DNA of 64,000 nt from Allacma fusca (lineage: Eukaryota > Arthropoda > Collembola > Symphypleona > Sminthuridae), in assembly GCA_947179485.1 (NCBI GenBank), contig OX359249.1:51471402-51535401 (forward strand), written 5' to 3'. Made by a program: the position numbers and the translations under genes. Below the pieces are notes generated by a model that was not told where the DNA came from, did not search any database, and saw only the letters and a program-made list of their open reading frames with translations. Positions 38,304 through 48,759 of the stretch are shown piece after piece. Position 1 is the stretch's first letter. The number at the start of each line of letters is the position of its first letter.

Positions 38304-38913
38304 TAACTGAAGTCTCCGACACTGGACACTGATTGTTTAAAATAGGAAAAATGAATGAAATTCGTAATAGCGCAGCATGTTTCACGTGCTATAGTAACTA
38401 AAATTTATGGTTCCTACAAATCAATCCTTATTGCCTAATGATAGTTTTAGGGGATATAAAGGTCAAATGTAGATTTTAAGGCTTGTAATTAAAAAATAGT
38501 GAGCAAATAAATTCGGTAATGCAGTATTTGAGAATTTAACTGACGTAAATATAAAAAGTGTTAGTACTTTCAATTCCATTTGATTTTCCCTAATAGGAAT
38601 CCCACACTTATGCGTACTTAGCTCAGTCACTAAAATTCTCCTCTCCTCAAATTCTTAAGGTCTGGAAAATTAGAAAGTACATTCACTTTGAACGATAGAG
38701 CATAGTGACATTTCTGCTTCGATTTGACAAACTAATCAGATGAAAGATAAAATAATCGTAATGCATCGAGATAGAACTGAGTTCCATATCCATGGTGCAT
38801 ATGAGTAGAGCATTCTCTGTAGGCTTGAATATCGACACACAGACTAAGAGACACGACGTTCTGGATTTAATAGAGGAAATTGCGCTTTGGATTTGGGAAG
38901 TCTACTGAAAGTT

Positions 38914-38970
38914 CAATAGAGCGTACAAATCGGTAATCTATAAAATTGCTTAATATTGTACGCTCTATTG
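38914..38970. repeat. 15-bp-arm inverted repeat in H1
   Basis: CAATAGAGCGTACAA at 38914-38928 pairs perfectly with TTGTACGCTCTATTG at 38956-38970. Outer arms GTCTACTG and CAGTAGAC extend the stem imperfectly. It may be a small nested MITE; no duplication was identified. Confidence 0.7.
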
Positions 38971-39003
38971 AGCATCCAGTAGACTGGAATCAGGTGGTAT
39001 ATG

Positions 39004-39072
39004 GCCGAGAAGCACAGCGAGCTGAAAAAGCTCTCCTCTGCGACAGGGTTTCAGCTCGCTGTGCTTCTCGGC
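39004..39072. repeat. 24-bp perfect-arm hairpin in H1
   Basis: GCCGAGAAGCACAGCGAGCT plus GAAA at 39004-39027 is the exact complement of 39049-39072, with a 21-nt loop. An eroded version lies in H2 at about 41960-42030, so the hairpin belonged to the ancestral Helitron. The perfect arms in H1 imply recent formation or gene-conversion-like upkeep. Confidence 0.85.
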
Positions 39073-39139
39073 TTGCTTGCTGTATATGTATACCACCGGC
39101 TTGCTTGGCTCATAATCAAAGAAAACATAGATTTGAATA

Positions 39140-39880
39140 ATGACACTTAGACATTTTATTCTGTACATCACCATAACTCTAACAGTTGTGGAAACTGAAG
39201 GACAACCAGTTCCAAAACCCGAACCAATAGGACGGGTAGTACAAGCGGGACTCACTAGCATCGGAGCATGGATCGCAAATTACGTAGTACCACCCATGTT
39301 TGTAGGATCTACAGCTATAACCGCCACCCATTTGTCACAAAAAGACCCTGTTGTGCACCTATTACACCCAGGCAACAACGGACAAATGGCTGTTGTACCC
39401 TACGATCCACAAGACGCAAACGTGATAGCTGCTCAACAACAAAATCAGTTACAACTCCAACAACAAATGCAGCTACAACAACAGCAGTTATTACAAAGAC
39501 AACAAGTACCACAGACCTTCAATCCTTCAACAGAAGATGTTGACTTCAATAAATATCCACAAAAGTATGCACAGGAAGTAGGAGATACATGGATTCCCCC
39601 GCCACCAGCCGAAAATAGCAATCTCACCATCATCATTCTCAGCAGCTTTGGAATCCTTATCTTATTAGCCATTCTCAGCATTAGTGCTTACTATTGTCGA
39701 CTAATAGCTCGTAGACCAATGCCGGAATCAAGACATCAATACCAGGAATTGAAGAGGATCACAGCACCGGATACAGCAGCAGTAGTCCAGAACAGTTTCG
39801 AACGTTTAGTAGGATGTAAACTTGTACGAGCACCACCCACACCAGGGCCATCAACCGCCAGGTTACCCGCCCGACCTTAA
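39140..39880 (+). CDS. unidentified signal-peptide, poly-Q, single-TM protein (246 aa)
   Basis: An open frame inside an insert in H1, opposite in direction to the Helitron. It has a probable signal peptide (FILYITITLTVVETEG), an extracellular-like part with a Gln-rich tract at about residues 95-125 (QQQNQLQLQQQMQLQQQQLL), a Pro-rich WIPPPP motif, an NxT site, and one hydrophobic segment (LTIIILSSFGILILLAILSI, about residues 168-190). A basic/Pro-rich tail of ~55 residues follows. The base composition is less AT-rich than its surroundings. The layout is that of a type I membrane protein. It could be the 3' end of an envelope-like gene of an LTR retroelement, or a captured host gene fragment. 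I do not recognise the family. Confidence 0.5.
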   Translation: MTLRHFILYITITLTVVETEGQPVPKPEPIGRVVQAGLTSIGAWIANYVVPPMFVGSTAITATHLSQKDPVVHLLHPGNNGQMAVVPYDPQDANVIAAQQQNQLQLQQQMQLQQQQLLQRQQVPQTFNPSTEDVDFNKYPQKYAQEVGDTWIPPPPAENSNLTIIILSSFGILILLAILSISAYYCRLIARRPMPESRHQYQELKRITAPDTAAVVQNSFERLVGCKLVRAPPTPGPSTARLPARP

Positions 39881-40065
39881 AGTCCGAATTTGATGCCCAG
39901 AACTCCAAAACAAGGGAAAGAACTTACGCTTAAAACCAAATTGTAAAAAGTAGTATGTAAGAAAAACACACTTTGTAATACACATAACTCCCAAGCTAAC
40001 ACAAACACCTACATGTAGTTTATAGATAAGTATATAGATCATAGGAACCACCCTCATAAAAAGAA

Positions 40066-40883
40066 TGTAAATAATTGAGAAAATCTAATCATGTACATAA
40101 AGTTTAGCTAATCCGAAATCGGCATGCTGTCGAAGGGACGCCTGAGGACAGCCTACCGACAGAAAAGGAATGTTACATACCAATTTGCACACCTGAAGTA
40201 CGTGACAAGAAGAGGAGGCTACGTGACCAAAGATCGCGTTCATGTCACGTTAGCATAAATAATTAAACCACATCCGCAGATCTCAAAAGGAAGATTTAAC
40301 CTTTTTAATCACTCAGCACTTCCACTCAGCAGAATCTGAGGGAAGAACGGATATGGGATAGGATGTGAAATCCATTAAGACCAATCCAACTTATTGTTAT
40401 TACAAACAAGAATTATGATGAAATGCTATTATTGTAATTATGTACATACTATGTAAATAAGCTAAGACAAAATCCTTAGGTTAAGTCAAGCAAGAAAAGA
40501 CAGTAAGTTCTTGGGAGGCTCTCGGATGGTTCGGATCAAAGCTCGCGTACATAGATCCGTATCCATTTCGGCCCCTGCCCAAGGCTTGAAGATCTACAGC
40601 CACACTGAGAATTATATTGGGAAAAGATCCTTGGATCCCAATATAATTCATGGAGATTTCCCAAGGAGGAATTTCAACACGGAAGAATTATTTTAAGATC
40701 CTTTTATCATTTCATGTTTATTTTATCTTTGATTTCAATTAGAATAAATTAATACAAGATTATTATTCAGTATAAACTTATCTTTATCCACGATTATTTT
40801 ATTATCACCAAAAATACTACACATCATTACTCGACTCGTCCGAACTTGGGCACGAGATATCTAACACCAACAATCTCGTTACA
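40066..40883. mobile_element. possible solo 3' LTR-like segment after the 246-aa ORF
   Basis: Starts TGTAAATAATTGAG after a purine tract (aaaaagaa) and ends CTCGTTACA. It contains AATAAA at about 40743 and a 13-bp-arm hairpin (GAATTATATTGGG 40609-40621 with its complement 40637-40649). TG...CA bounds plus a preceding polypurine tract would fit a 3' LTR. There is no second LTR in the window and no confirmed target duplication, so this is tentative. Confidence 0.3.
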
Positions 40884-42492
40884 ATATAGCAAAATAATAT
40901 AGTACATAGCGGCTTGCTATATAGTGAAATGAGCGCGCCAAGCTTCAAATTAACAGATACCAGCAGGATGCGGCCAGTAATGTAGAGACTAGTAAAAGCC
41001 CTGTGCTTCGCACAGGGGCAATTACTTGAGAATTGTGAGAGTATACACAAAACCGTAAATTTCTATAGATCCCGTATGATGGCATGTCGAGAAGGCTTAA
41101 TATTAATAGCCCGCTTCGCTGGGCAAAGTAATCTCATATAAGACATGTGAACTATTAATTGTAAGACTAACAATTCGTTTCAAAAAGCTAGTTGGCAATT
41201 CATCATCAAAAAATTATGGTACAACGCTCCATCTCACTAAAGTTCTCTCCCAAACTCAATATTTGGCTATACACGGGGAATTTAACTAATCTAATCTAAC
41301 TTAATAAAAACCAACATTGTTATTAAATCTTGCTGTTGAATCCCTGTATGGTGCTTCACCGTTTATAGTGGATCAAATATGATTTTTTATGTTATTTAAT
41401 TTGTATATATCTCAGTTGTACCGTAATAATGTAACTGAAGCCGCAGACACTGGATGCACTGATAATTTAAAATAGGAAAAGTGAAGGGAATTTATAATAG
41501 CGCAACATTTTTTAATTGCTTTGTTACTAAAGTCCAAGGTTCCTACAAATCAATCCTTAATTCCTAATGATATTTTTAGGGGATATAATGATCAAATGTA
41601 TGATGTAAAGACTTGCGATTAAAAAATAGTGAGCAAATAACTTCAGTAATACAAATTCTGAGAATTTATCTGACGTTATATATAAAAACTAATGCAATAA
41701 GTACTTCCAATTCCATTTGGTTTTTCCTAATAAGAATCCCACACTTATGTGTACAAAGTTCAGTCATTAAAATTCTCTTCTCCTCAAATTCGTCAGTGCT
41801 GTAACCGAGCGTAGTTTTTCTTACTACCAGACTTAATTTAATCCAAATTCGATAATTTATGTCTAATGTTTAAAATAATTATGATTAGCGCTTTTAAGTG
41901 ATAATCTAAAATTGCGTAATATAGCCAGCTTCAAGTATGCTGCAAGCAGGATGGTATATGCCGAGAAGCACAGCGAGCTCAAAAAGCTCTCCTCTGCTAC
42001 AACGTTTCAGCCCACTGTGCCTGTGCTTGCTGTATATACAACAGACTTGCTTGGCTATATAGTGAAATAATATAGTACATACCCTAATAGCACACGTCAA
42101 TCTAAACTGCGCATAAAATACGGTGCAGTGCAGAAACTATGCAAGTGCAAACTATTGTGCGCATATTATATTCCTTCAAGGCGCTACAATTCCTACGTCA
42201 ATTTACGGGCATTAAATAGGCGCCAAAAATGCAGTAATCTGTTTGCGCATTTTTATACTTGGCATAAAATGCGTTATTTTGACGCCTAACCATAAAGCGC
42301 CAATTCTGGAATTGCGGGCATGCGCATTGCACAAATGTACAGCATGCCGAAGCTAACAGAAATAATCAACCACAATTTGAAGCAACAGTCCTATGTGCAA
42401 CACGTCCCTGACTCCGCTTTGTGTGTTCTTAAAATTGTCAAGATTAAGGATTTTAACAGACTTGCTGAAATAAAATTCTTTCAGTTTTCTTA

Positions 42493-44124
42493 ATGAGTAA
42501 TACAGCCGATGAAACGCCTTACTGGGTGGTTGTATTTCCAAAGGAAAAAACCGTAGAAGTTGTTCCTTTTAGCTGGGTGAATTCATTGGAAACTTCATGT
42601 TCTTTTCCATTGAAATTTGGCCTATCCTTGAGGAAGCAGATTCAATCACTGATGTCAGCTAAGGATGACTGGCCAAAACATTCTTGTGAAGTATCAAAAA
42701 AATGCGGTAAGTTCATGTACTTGCGGTTGGTATTATTATTTTACTAATTCATTACGTTTCATTAGGAATAGTAATACTTAGTTGTAAAAGAAATCTTATA
42801 ATCAATTACAGTAACATACAATGGAGCAAGTAACTGTGCTAATATTCTCATGGAGGATGAGCGTCTTAATTCAGATTGGACAGAAACCGAAGCTGATTTA
42901 ACGGTACGTAGAAGAACTCGAAAAGAATTTCCTGGATTCCAATTAGAATATTTGAATCAAGCGACTGTGTTGAAGCCAAATGAAGAGGAAATCGTAAATA
43001 CGACTCCTACCACCTCCAATGATAGTACTTTGGTTGCAAGTTTGGGTGTCAGTGATTCCAGGTCTTCATTTCAGGAAACGTCAGTAGCAATTCCACAAAC
43101 ATTGCCGGAGAATTTTCAACTATTTACTACTGGTAAAATTCATTTGATTTCTTAGAATTTTGCATTTAATTGAGTTGAAAACATGAGGATTTATTGAAAA
43201 ATGATTAGCCGACAACAGTAGTGATTGAGGAATCACGTTATTAAATATTTTCTGAGATACTGTACCTGAATAATCTTTTAGTTCAAGGACCTACAAGCAA
43301 AGCGCATGGAAACTCTGAACAATTGGAGAAAATTATCTCTGAAAATCGCAGTATGTATAATATAATTTCCATAAATAAAAAATAAGATGCACTATTGTGA
43401 TTGAATGTGTGGAATATTTTAGTGTGATTTCGTTAAATTGTTTGCAGGATTCTACAAGGTGGTACTAACCAAGTTGGCAGCTATTGAAACTGATATTTCA
43501 GCAATAAAAAGACTCCAACTTGCCAGTCAAGAGGACTTCGAAGGTGATTCCGAATTTCCAACCCTTCCCGTGCTATCAAAAGGAGACCTTGACGATCTAG
43601 AAAACTGGCTCGATAATCGTGAAAACTTTATTAAGTTTGTAAGTAAACGTATCCCTCAGAAGTAACCAATGTTGGATGAATAATGTTCGACTAAAATTGA
43701 TGATACTTCATAAGTATAAAAATTAATATAAAAATATAATTTCTTTACAGAAGAATTATCTGTTTCGTATTGGTGGGAAAGGGAGCGAGGCTTCTATGCG
43801 CGAAATTCTGAAGAAAGTATTAAGCCCAGAACTTTCTCGTTTAATCAGTTGGAGTGGAAAGCACTCCAAAGTTGAGTTTGAAAAGCTGCGACTACGCAAA
43901 GCTGTGACAGGTAACTAATATGTTAATAATATTATTAACCAAAATATTTTAAGGAAAATATCAAACTAGACAAGTAATGTAAACAAATTTCAGAAGCTTC
44001 AAGAAAGCGTTTCCCGGACTTGACTGATGACTGCGCAAAAAGTGTTTGCATAAATTGGTTTCGGAATTGTAAAAGCTTAATAGCTGTGTACCAAACCAAT
44101 TACCTCAAAAATGATCAAATGTAG
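42493..44124 (+). CDS. DUF4806-type transposon protein, element 2 (6 exons)
   Basis: Exons 42493-42706, 42812-43132, 43282-43350, 43448-43638, 43751-43910 and 43994-44124 join in frame to 361 aa. The N-terminal block has PYWVVVFPKEKTVEVVPFSW. The middle is acidic and Ser/Thr-rich. Exon 4 carries FYKVVLTKLAAIETDISAIK and LPVLSKGDLDDLENWLDN. Exon 5 has YLFRIGGKGSEASMREILKK followed by LISWSGKHSKVEF, the DUF4806 signature layout. Intron phases 1,1,1,0,1 equal those of the element 1 gene at 6709-8490. The stop at 44122-44124 overlaps the presumed transposase ATG at 44111 by 14 nt. It has stayed open while the neighbouring transposase decayed, which may reflect chance or later selection. Confidence 0.85.
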
Positions 44125-46912
44125 TAGAACAAAGCGAAGGCACATTGCACAAGAGGTCAGCAGCGTATTGCAAGAAATTCAAGTTGAAAGTATTTTAGAA
44201 GAAAGTTCCCCGCTCATTCTCGAAGGAAGTGAAACCTGTAATACGCGGTTCTACAGCAGAATACTGAGTCGTCTGAATGTAGTGATTTTTTGTACAATTT
44301 TACAAGTGAGAGTAATGAACATAACTCAAGCAAAAGTGATGATAATTCTGAAGTTAGAAATTCCGATTCGATTTCCGCTATATTAGAGAACGAATTAGCT
44401 CAATGGTCCATTAATCACAAAATTACACATGTAGCCTTAAATGATCTTTTGAAAATATTGAAATCTCATGTAAATAATAGTATTCATACTGACGCCAGAA
44501 CAATACTTAAGACTCCTAGATCTACATCTGTTAGTATAAAATTTGGAGGTCATTATCATTATTTCGGTACACAGGTAGGATTATTGAAATATTTAGAAAA
44601 ATGTGGACGTTTATCAACACAAACTTTGAATTTGTTAGCTAGCTGTGGTGGTGTTCCATTAAGTTACAGCAGCAATCTTCAGTTCTGGCCCATATTAGGA
44701 ATGCTATTTAAACTTTCGCAATCCCCATTTATAATTGCAATTTACTCAGGTCATACGAAGCCTAGCGATTCAACCTCCTTTTGACACGACTTCGTTCAAG
44801 ACTGTTCTGTTCTTGAAACCGAAGGGATTATGTTTAAAGATCAGAAGTACGCATTTAAATTAAAGTGTATAATAGCCGATGCTCCGGCTTGGGCTTTTCT
44901 AAAAAATATTAAAACACATTTTGGTTATAGCAGTTGCGAGAGATGCACCGTCAGAGGAGAATGGAAAGGTAGAGTGGTTTTTCTTGATCAAAATTCTGAA
45001 ATTAGGATGGATGAAAGCTTTAAAAGGATGACTGATCCTGAACCCCACTTAGGACCTTCAATATTGTGTAGCCTGAATTTCGGAATTGTAAGTGATTTCC
45101 CCTTAGATTATATGCACTTAATTTTACTTGGCGTAACTAAAAAGCTTCTGAAGATATGGACTGGACACGAAAAATCGTTCAAGAGCCATAAGCTATCACG
45201 TAATCAAATTGATTTAATGTCGGAGCACCTTGAGTTTTTGAAATTATATATTCCGTCAGAGTTTTCACGGAAATCGCGAAGTTTAAAGGAGCTCGACCAT
45301 TTTAAAGCAACTGAATTTCGTTTATTTTTAATTTATACGGGAATCGTTATTTTGAAACCGTTTTTACAATCGCAGAAATGCAAACATTTTTTAAAGCTAC
45401 AGTGTGCAGTTTTCTTGCTTTTGTCCCCTAAATGTTCCGAATGTGAATTTTGTTGCTAAAAACTTCCTCCACAGCTTTGTCACTGAAGCTAAAGAGTTAT
45501 ACGGGTCAGAAATAATCACTTATAATTTTCATTCGATGATTCATATTGCGGATGATTGCAGAAAGTTTGGGAGTCTTGATAACATAAGAGCTTTTCCATT
45601 TGAGAATTACTTACAAATACTCAAAAATATGCTTAGAAAAAAAAATAGTTGCGTGCAGCAGGTTATTAAGAGAGTAGCTGAAATAGATAGTCACAAAAGT
45701 ACTTTGTTAGCAAACCTAAGACCGAATAGATTTTTAAGCAAGTTTAAATATTTGTACAAAGCAATAGTTGTGAGCTCTTTATGGGGCGATAATATATTTT
45801 ATACGCATGATGGCAACTTAATTAAAATTAAAGATGTATCTGAATCGAACAATGGCAATATTGTAATCAAATATGAGTCATTTATCAGATTAGAGCAAGT
45901 TCAAGATTATCCAGTGAGGAGTGATACAGGCAAAACTCGATATAACGGATTTCCAGGGGACCGGTAAAATTTGTCCGATATACAAAATTTCCGTTGTATG
46001 CACATGACGGATTTTATCCGTTATATAATTTCCGAAATGACAAACAAGGCTGATTATGAATATTGACTTAAATTCATCGAAATACAACATGGAAACACCA
46101 GACTAATAATATAATAATAATTATTCAACTGTAGAAACATTGAATTGATTAAATATAAAAGTACAATAATTTAAGTCCATTTTTACGTGAACACTTAAAC
46201 AATTTCTTCCAAATATCATTCACTCTGGTTGATGCTAGAGCACGATCTTTGCATAGTTGAGTTTAAAAGTTCCCACTTTGAATTTCAAATATAATACTTG
46301 CTTTTTCTCCTAAATTTAAACTCTCGGTTTGATTTTTCGGACATTTTAGCACTGTGAACAAGTTGCAAGACATAAATCCAAACTAATTAGATGAAACACG
46401 TAAGTGTTCAAGAGGTCTTATTCATTCAACCAAAATGTATGTGCAACGATTTGGTCCCAATATGACCATTCATGCTACATACATATATGAGTAACAAACG
46501 TTTGAATTGCCTTGGCTAACGATTACATGTTAAAGGGAGCCAATCGAATATTTTGTAATAAATTTCCGCTTAAAATCCGTGATATACATACAAAATGTTT
46601 CCAAGGGGCTTCAAAGTGTGTCCGTTATAACTAATTTTCCGGTATACAAATGTCCGTTGTATGCAATATTTTTAGCATTGGTTATATTAGAGCCTTGCCG
46701 GGACAAATAAATCTGTCCGGTGTAACTAAATATCCGTTGTAGAGCCATCCGTTATATCGAGTTTTTCCTGTACTTTAAAAATTGTTAAGACTACTAATCT
46801 TTTTTCAAATCCGCATCGTTGCAACGTTACGGATTTGTTTCAGAAATGCGTGTTACTTCCTTTGGACAATTCTTGTGAGAAAAGTATTCCTTGTTTTAAT
46901 ATTTTTGAATAA
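44111..46912 (+). pseudogene. Tnp2/DUF4218-like transposase, broken, element 2
   Basis: Homologous along its length to the 694-aa transposase at 8499-10583. Blocks seen: TDARTILKTPRS, IIADAPAWAFL then GYSSCERCTVRGEW, FPLDYMHLILLGVTKKLLKI, FKATEFRLFLIYTG, and YNFHSMIHIADDCRKFG with FENYLQILKNMLRK. Damage: a frameshift near 44240 between the N-terminal part (SRTKRRHIAQEVSSVLQ) and the acidic region, an in-frame TGA at 44782-44784, a frameshift near 45430-45450, and a pogo-like MITE inserted at 45927-46770. The C-terminal coding sequence resumes after the MITE at about 46773 and ends at a TAA near 46912. It cannot make a full transposase. Confidence 0.88.
45927..46770. mobile_element. pogo/Tigger-like MITE inside the element 2 transposase
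   Basis: The terminal repeat CAGGCAAAACTCGATATAAC at 45927 is matched by GTTATATCGAGTTTTTCCTG ending at 46770, flanked by TA (45925-45926 and 46771-46772). The CAGG/CAGT...CTCGATATAACGGA end is characteristic of pogo/Tigger-type Tc1-mariner relatives. 844 bp, non-coding, with repeated tccgttgta/ccgttata motifs inside. Confidence 0.88.
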
Positions 46913-47809
46913 AAAGAAGTCTGTAAATATTAAAATCTATGAATTCGTATCCAGATTGCATAGTTCATAAAAAGCATAAACCACGCATATAAACGCAACA
47001 AAGAGCTTGCGTTAATTGCGCCCAAAATACGCATCACCAATGCGCAGTTTTAGCGCTGCATTCTTGAGCATTTTCCGGCTCAAAAAAGATGGCCAAAACG
47101 GTACGCCATTTAGCGTTACAGTACTTGCACGGTTTATGCGCAAAAGTGACTGATGTGTGCTATTAGGGTAGCGGCTTGCTATATAATGAAATGCCCTGAT
47201 AAGGTTTGAATTGTAAAGCCAAAGCCGCGAAAGTTTAAATCAACGGACAGGTCGAGATCAATAATAATAACAAAATAATATAGTACATAGCGGCTTGCTA
47301 TATAGTGAAATGAGCGCGCCAAGCTTCAAATTAACACATACCAGCAGGATACGGCCAGTAATGTAGAGATAGTAACTTTGTTAGGGTATGTCGATTGAAA
47401 ACAGTGCTGCGATCGGGTCAAGTAATTTCAAAACTTGACCATGAACTTGACTTGACCACGAAACTTCAAGTAATTTTCAAGACACAACTTGAACTTGATA
47501 ACTCGCGTTCGTGTAATTACTTGACTTGTCAAGTTCAAGTAATCAAGTAACTTTTGTAAGACCCGAACTTGATTAAGTAATTAAAGTTCCAAACTTGACT
47601 TGAACTTGACTTGACCATGACTTGAACGCGACTTGAACTTGACAATTCAAGTTAAGTATCACAAAAAATTAAACATGGCCACAATAAGTTGAACTTACAT
47701 CAGCAAATTATTTCCTTCAGACTGAAAACCAAAAAGCATTCAGAAAACAATTTTACTACTACTTTTTATTTAAAATCATTCGGGGACAACTTTGAGCGTG
47801 TACAGAATA

Positions 47810-47958
47810 CAGTAAAAGTTCGATATAAGTTACTATACAATTTATAAAGGAATTCCCTTATACAAAACGTCTAAAGCATTGCGTAAATGAAAGTGATGGT
47901 CAAATAAATGATATCGATATTTCCTTATAAACTGAGCCCTTATAACGGACTTTCACTG
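47810..47958. mobile_element. 149-bp pogo-like MITE nested in the hAT-like element
   Basis: The end CAGTAAAAGTTCGATATAAG at 47810 is matched by CTTATAACGGACTTTCACTG ending at 47958, with TA on both sides (47808-47809 and 47959-47960). The termini are related to those of the 844-bp MITE at 45927-46770. Confidence 0.8.
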
Positions 47959-48555
47959 TATACCTGACGAGTTTTATGTAGTGTCAAGTTTTATTTAATA
48001 ATTTATTTAATTATATACATATACCTATTTGAGCATTACGAGTACTCTTAATTAAAAATTTAATAAACTAGTATTTACTTATTTATTAAACGCTTTTTGT
48101 AAAGAGCCATCCAAGCTCATTTTATACTGGGACTTATTTACACAAGTTGAAACTAATAATTCTAAGCAACAATATGAATTATCGAGATAATTTTTTCATT
48201 TAATGGAGAGGCCGCTGAAACAACTAACAATGAGCAACGTCTGGTAAACAGGACCTTCATAAAACGGACTCTGCTTTTGAATTTTGTCCTTTGATTGATG
48301 ACATGTGCAAACAATATACCCTGGACACGACATGAAGTTGGATTGTGATTTTGAAATTGTTTCCGTCCTTTATGGCATGCGCAATGGCATGCGCAATCTA
48401 AAATTACTTGAACTTGACCGTGAAATCTCAAGTTCATGGTCTAGTTTATTCTTTCCATTACTTGACCCTGAACTTGACTTGAGATTCAAGTAAATTTCTC
48501 TTACTTGTACTTGAACCTGACTTGTCTTAGAATGTCATGGTCAAGCCGAGTACGT

Positions 48556-48681
48556 ACTTGAACTTGACCCGAAAGATTCAAGTAAAAAAATTGGCGCACT
48601 TGAACTTGACCCGAAAGATTCAAGTAAAAAAATTGGCGCACTTGAACTTGACCCGAAAGATTCAAGTAAAAAAATTGGCCT
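48556..48681. repeat. 42-bp tandem repeat, three copies
   Basis: Unit begins acttgaacttgacccgaaag and ends with aaaaaaattggcgc; three near-identical copies. It lies near the right end of the hAT-like element. The low divergence shows recent expansion. Confidence 0.85.
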
Positions 48682-48759
48682 ACTTGAACTTGACGCGAAC
48701 TTGAACTTGACTTGAAAACTCAAGTATTACTTGAACTTGTCCGCAGCACTGATTGAAAA

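Larger units (their letters stand above)
37081..40988 (-). mobile_element. Helitron-type element H1 (non-autonomous)
   Basis: Read on the minus strand it starts with TCTCTACATTACTGGCCGC at 40988. It ends at 37081 in CTAG, after the hairpin CCCTGTG-AAG-CACAGGG and TTTTA, and is followed by host T. The 5'-TC, 3' hairpin plus CTAG and A/T insertion are Helitron hallmarks. It shares its 3' ~0.8 kb and its 5' ~100 bp with H2. It has received two inserts: a Tourist-like MITE (37528-38303) and a ~1.8-kb segment encoding a membrane protein (about 39111-40890). No Rep/helicase is encoded. Confidence 0.8.
42082..47168 (+). mobile_element. two-gene DNA transposon, element 2
   Basis: A 5087-bp element inserted in H2. 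The termini CCCTAATAGCACACGTCA (42082) and TGATGTGTGCTATTAGGG (ends 47168) are near-perfect inverted repeats, and similarity continues inward (TGCGCATAAA...CGG). The flanking TA duplication is at 42080-42081 and 47169-47170; H1 carries the empty site gtacatagcggcttgc at 40911-40926. It encodes a DUF4806-type gene then a transposase, both on the plus strand. Subterminal regions (42082-42350 and 46975-47168) are rich in TGCGCAT/GCGCCAA/TTGCGC motifs. The transposase is broken by a stop, frameshifts and a MITE, while the DUF4806 gene is intact. Confidence 0.92.
40989..47369 (-). mobile_element. Helitron-type element H2, in direct tandem with H1
   Basis: On the minus strand it begins TCTCTACATTACTGGCCG at 47369, preceded by host A. 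It ends at 40989 in CTAG, after the hairpin CCCTGTGC-GAA-GCACAGGG. The next base on the minus strand is the first T of H1, so the two elements abut head-to-tail with no spacer. Without its 5.09-kb nested transposon it is about 1.29 kb. It has no Rep gene. Confidence 0.82.
47402..48751. mobile_element. hAT-like element filled with CTTGAACTTGAC motifs
   Basis: Termini CAGTGCTGCG (47402) and CGCAGCACTG (ends 48751) are flanked by a perfect 8-bp duplication ATTGAAAA (47394-47401 and 48752-48759). The outer ~250 bp on each side are degenerate arrays of (A)CTTGAACTTGAC and its complement. It includes a 42-bp unit repeated three times at 48556-48681 and a nested 149-bp MITE at 47810-47958. No transposase was recognised. 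The open frames across it are by-products of the repeats. Confidence 0.9.

Noticed and set aside
39315-39681. Minus-strand frames opposite the 246-aa ORF
   Set aside because: They are shadows of the CAA-rich (poly-Q) coding strand.
48541-48723. Frame with a repeated 14-residue unit (PIFLLESFGSSSSA)
   Set aside because: Generated by the 42-bp tandem repeat in the non-coding hAT-like element; no start or splice context.
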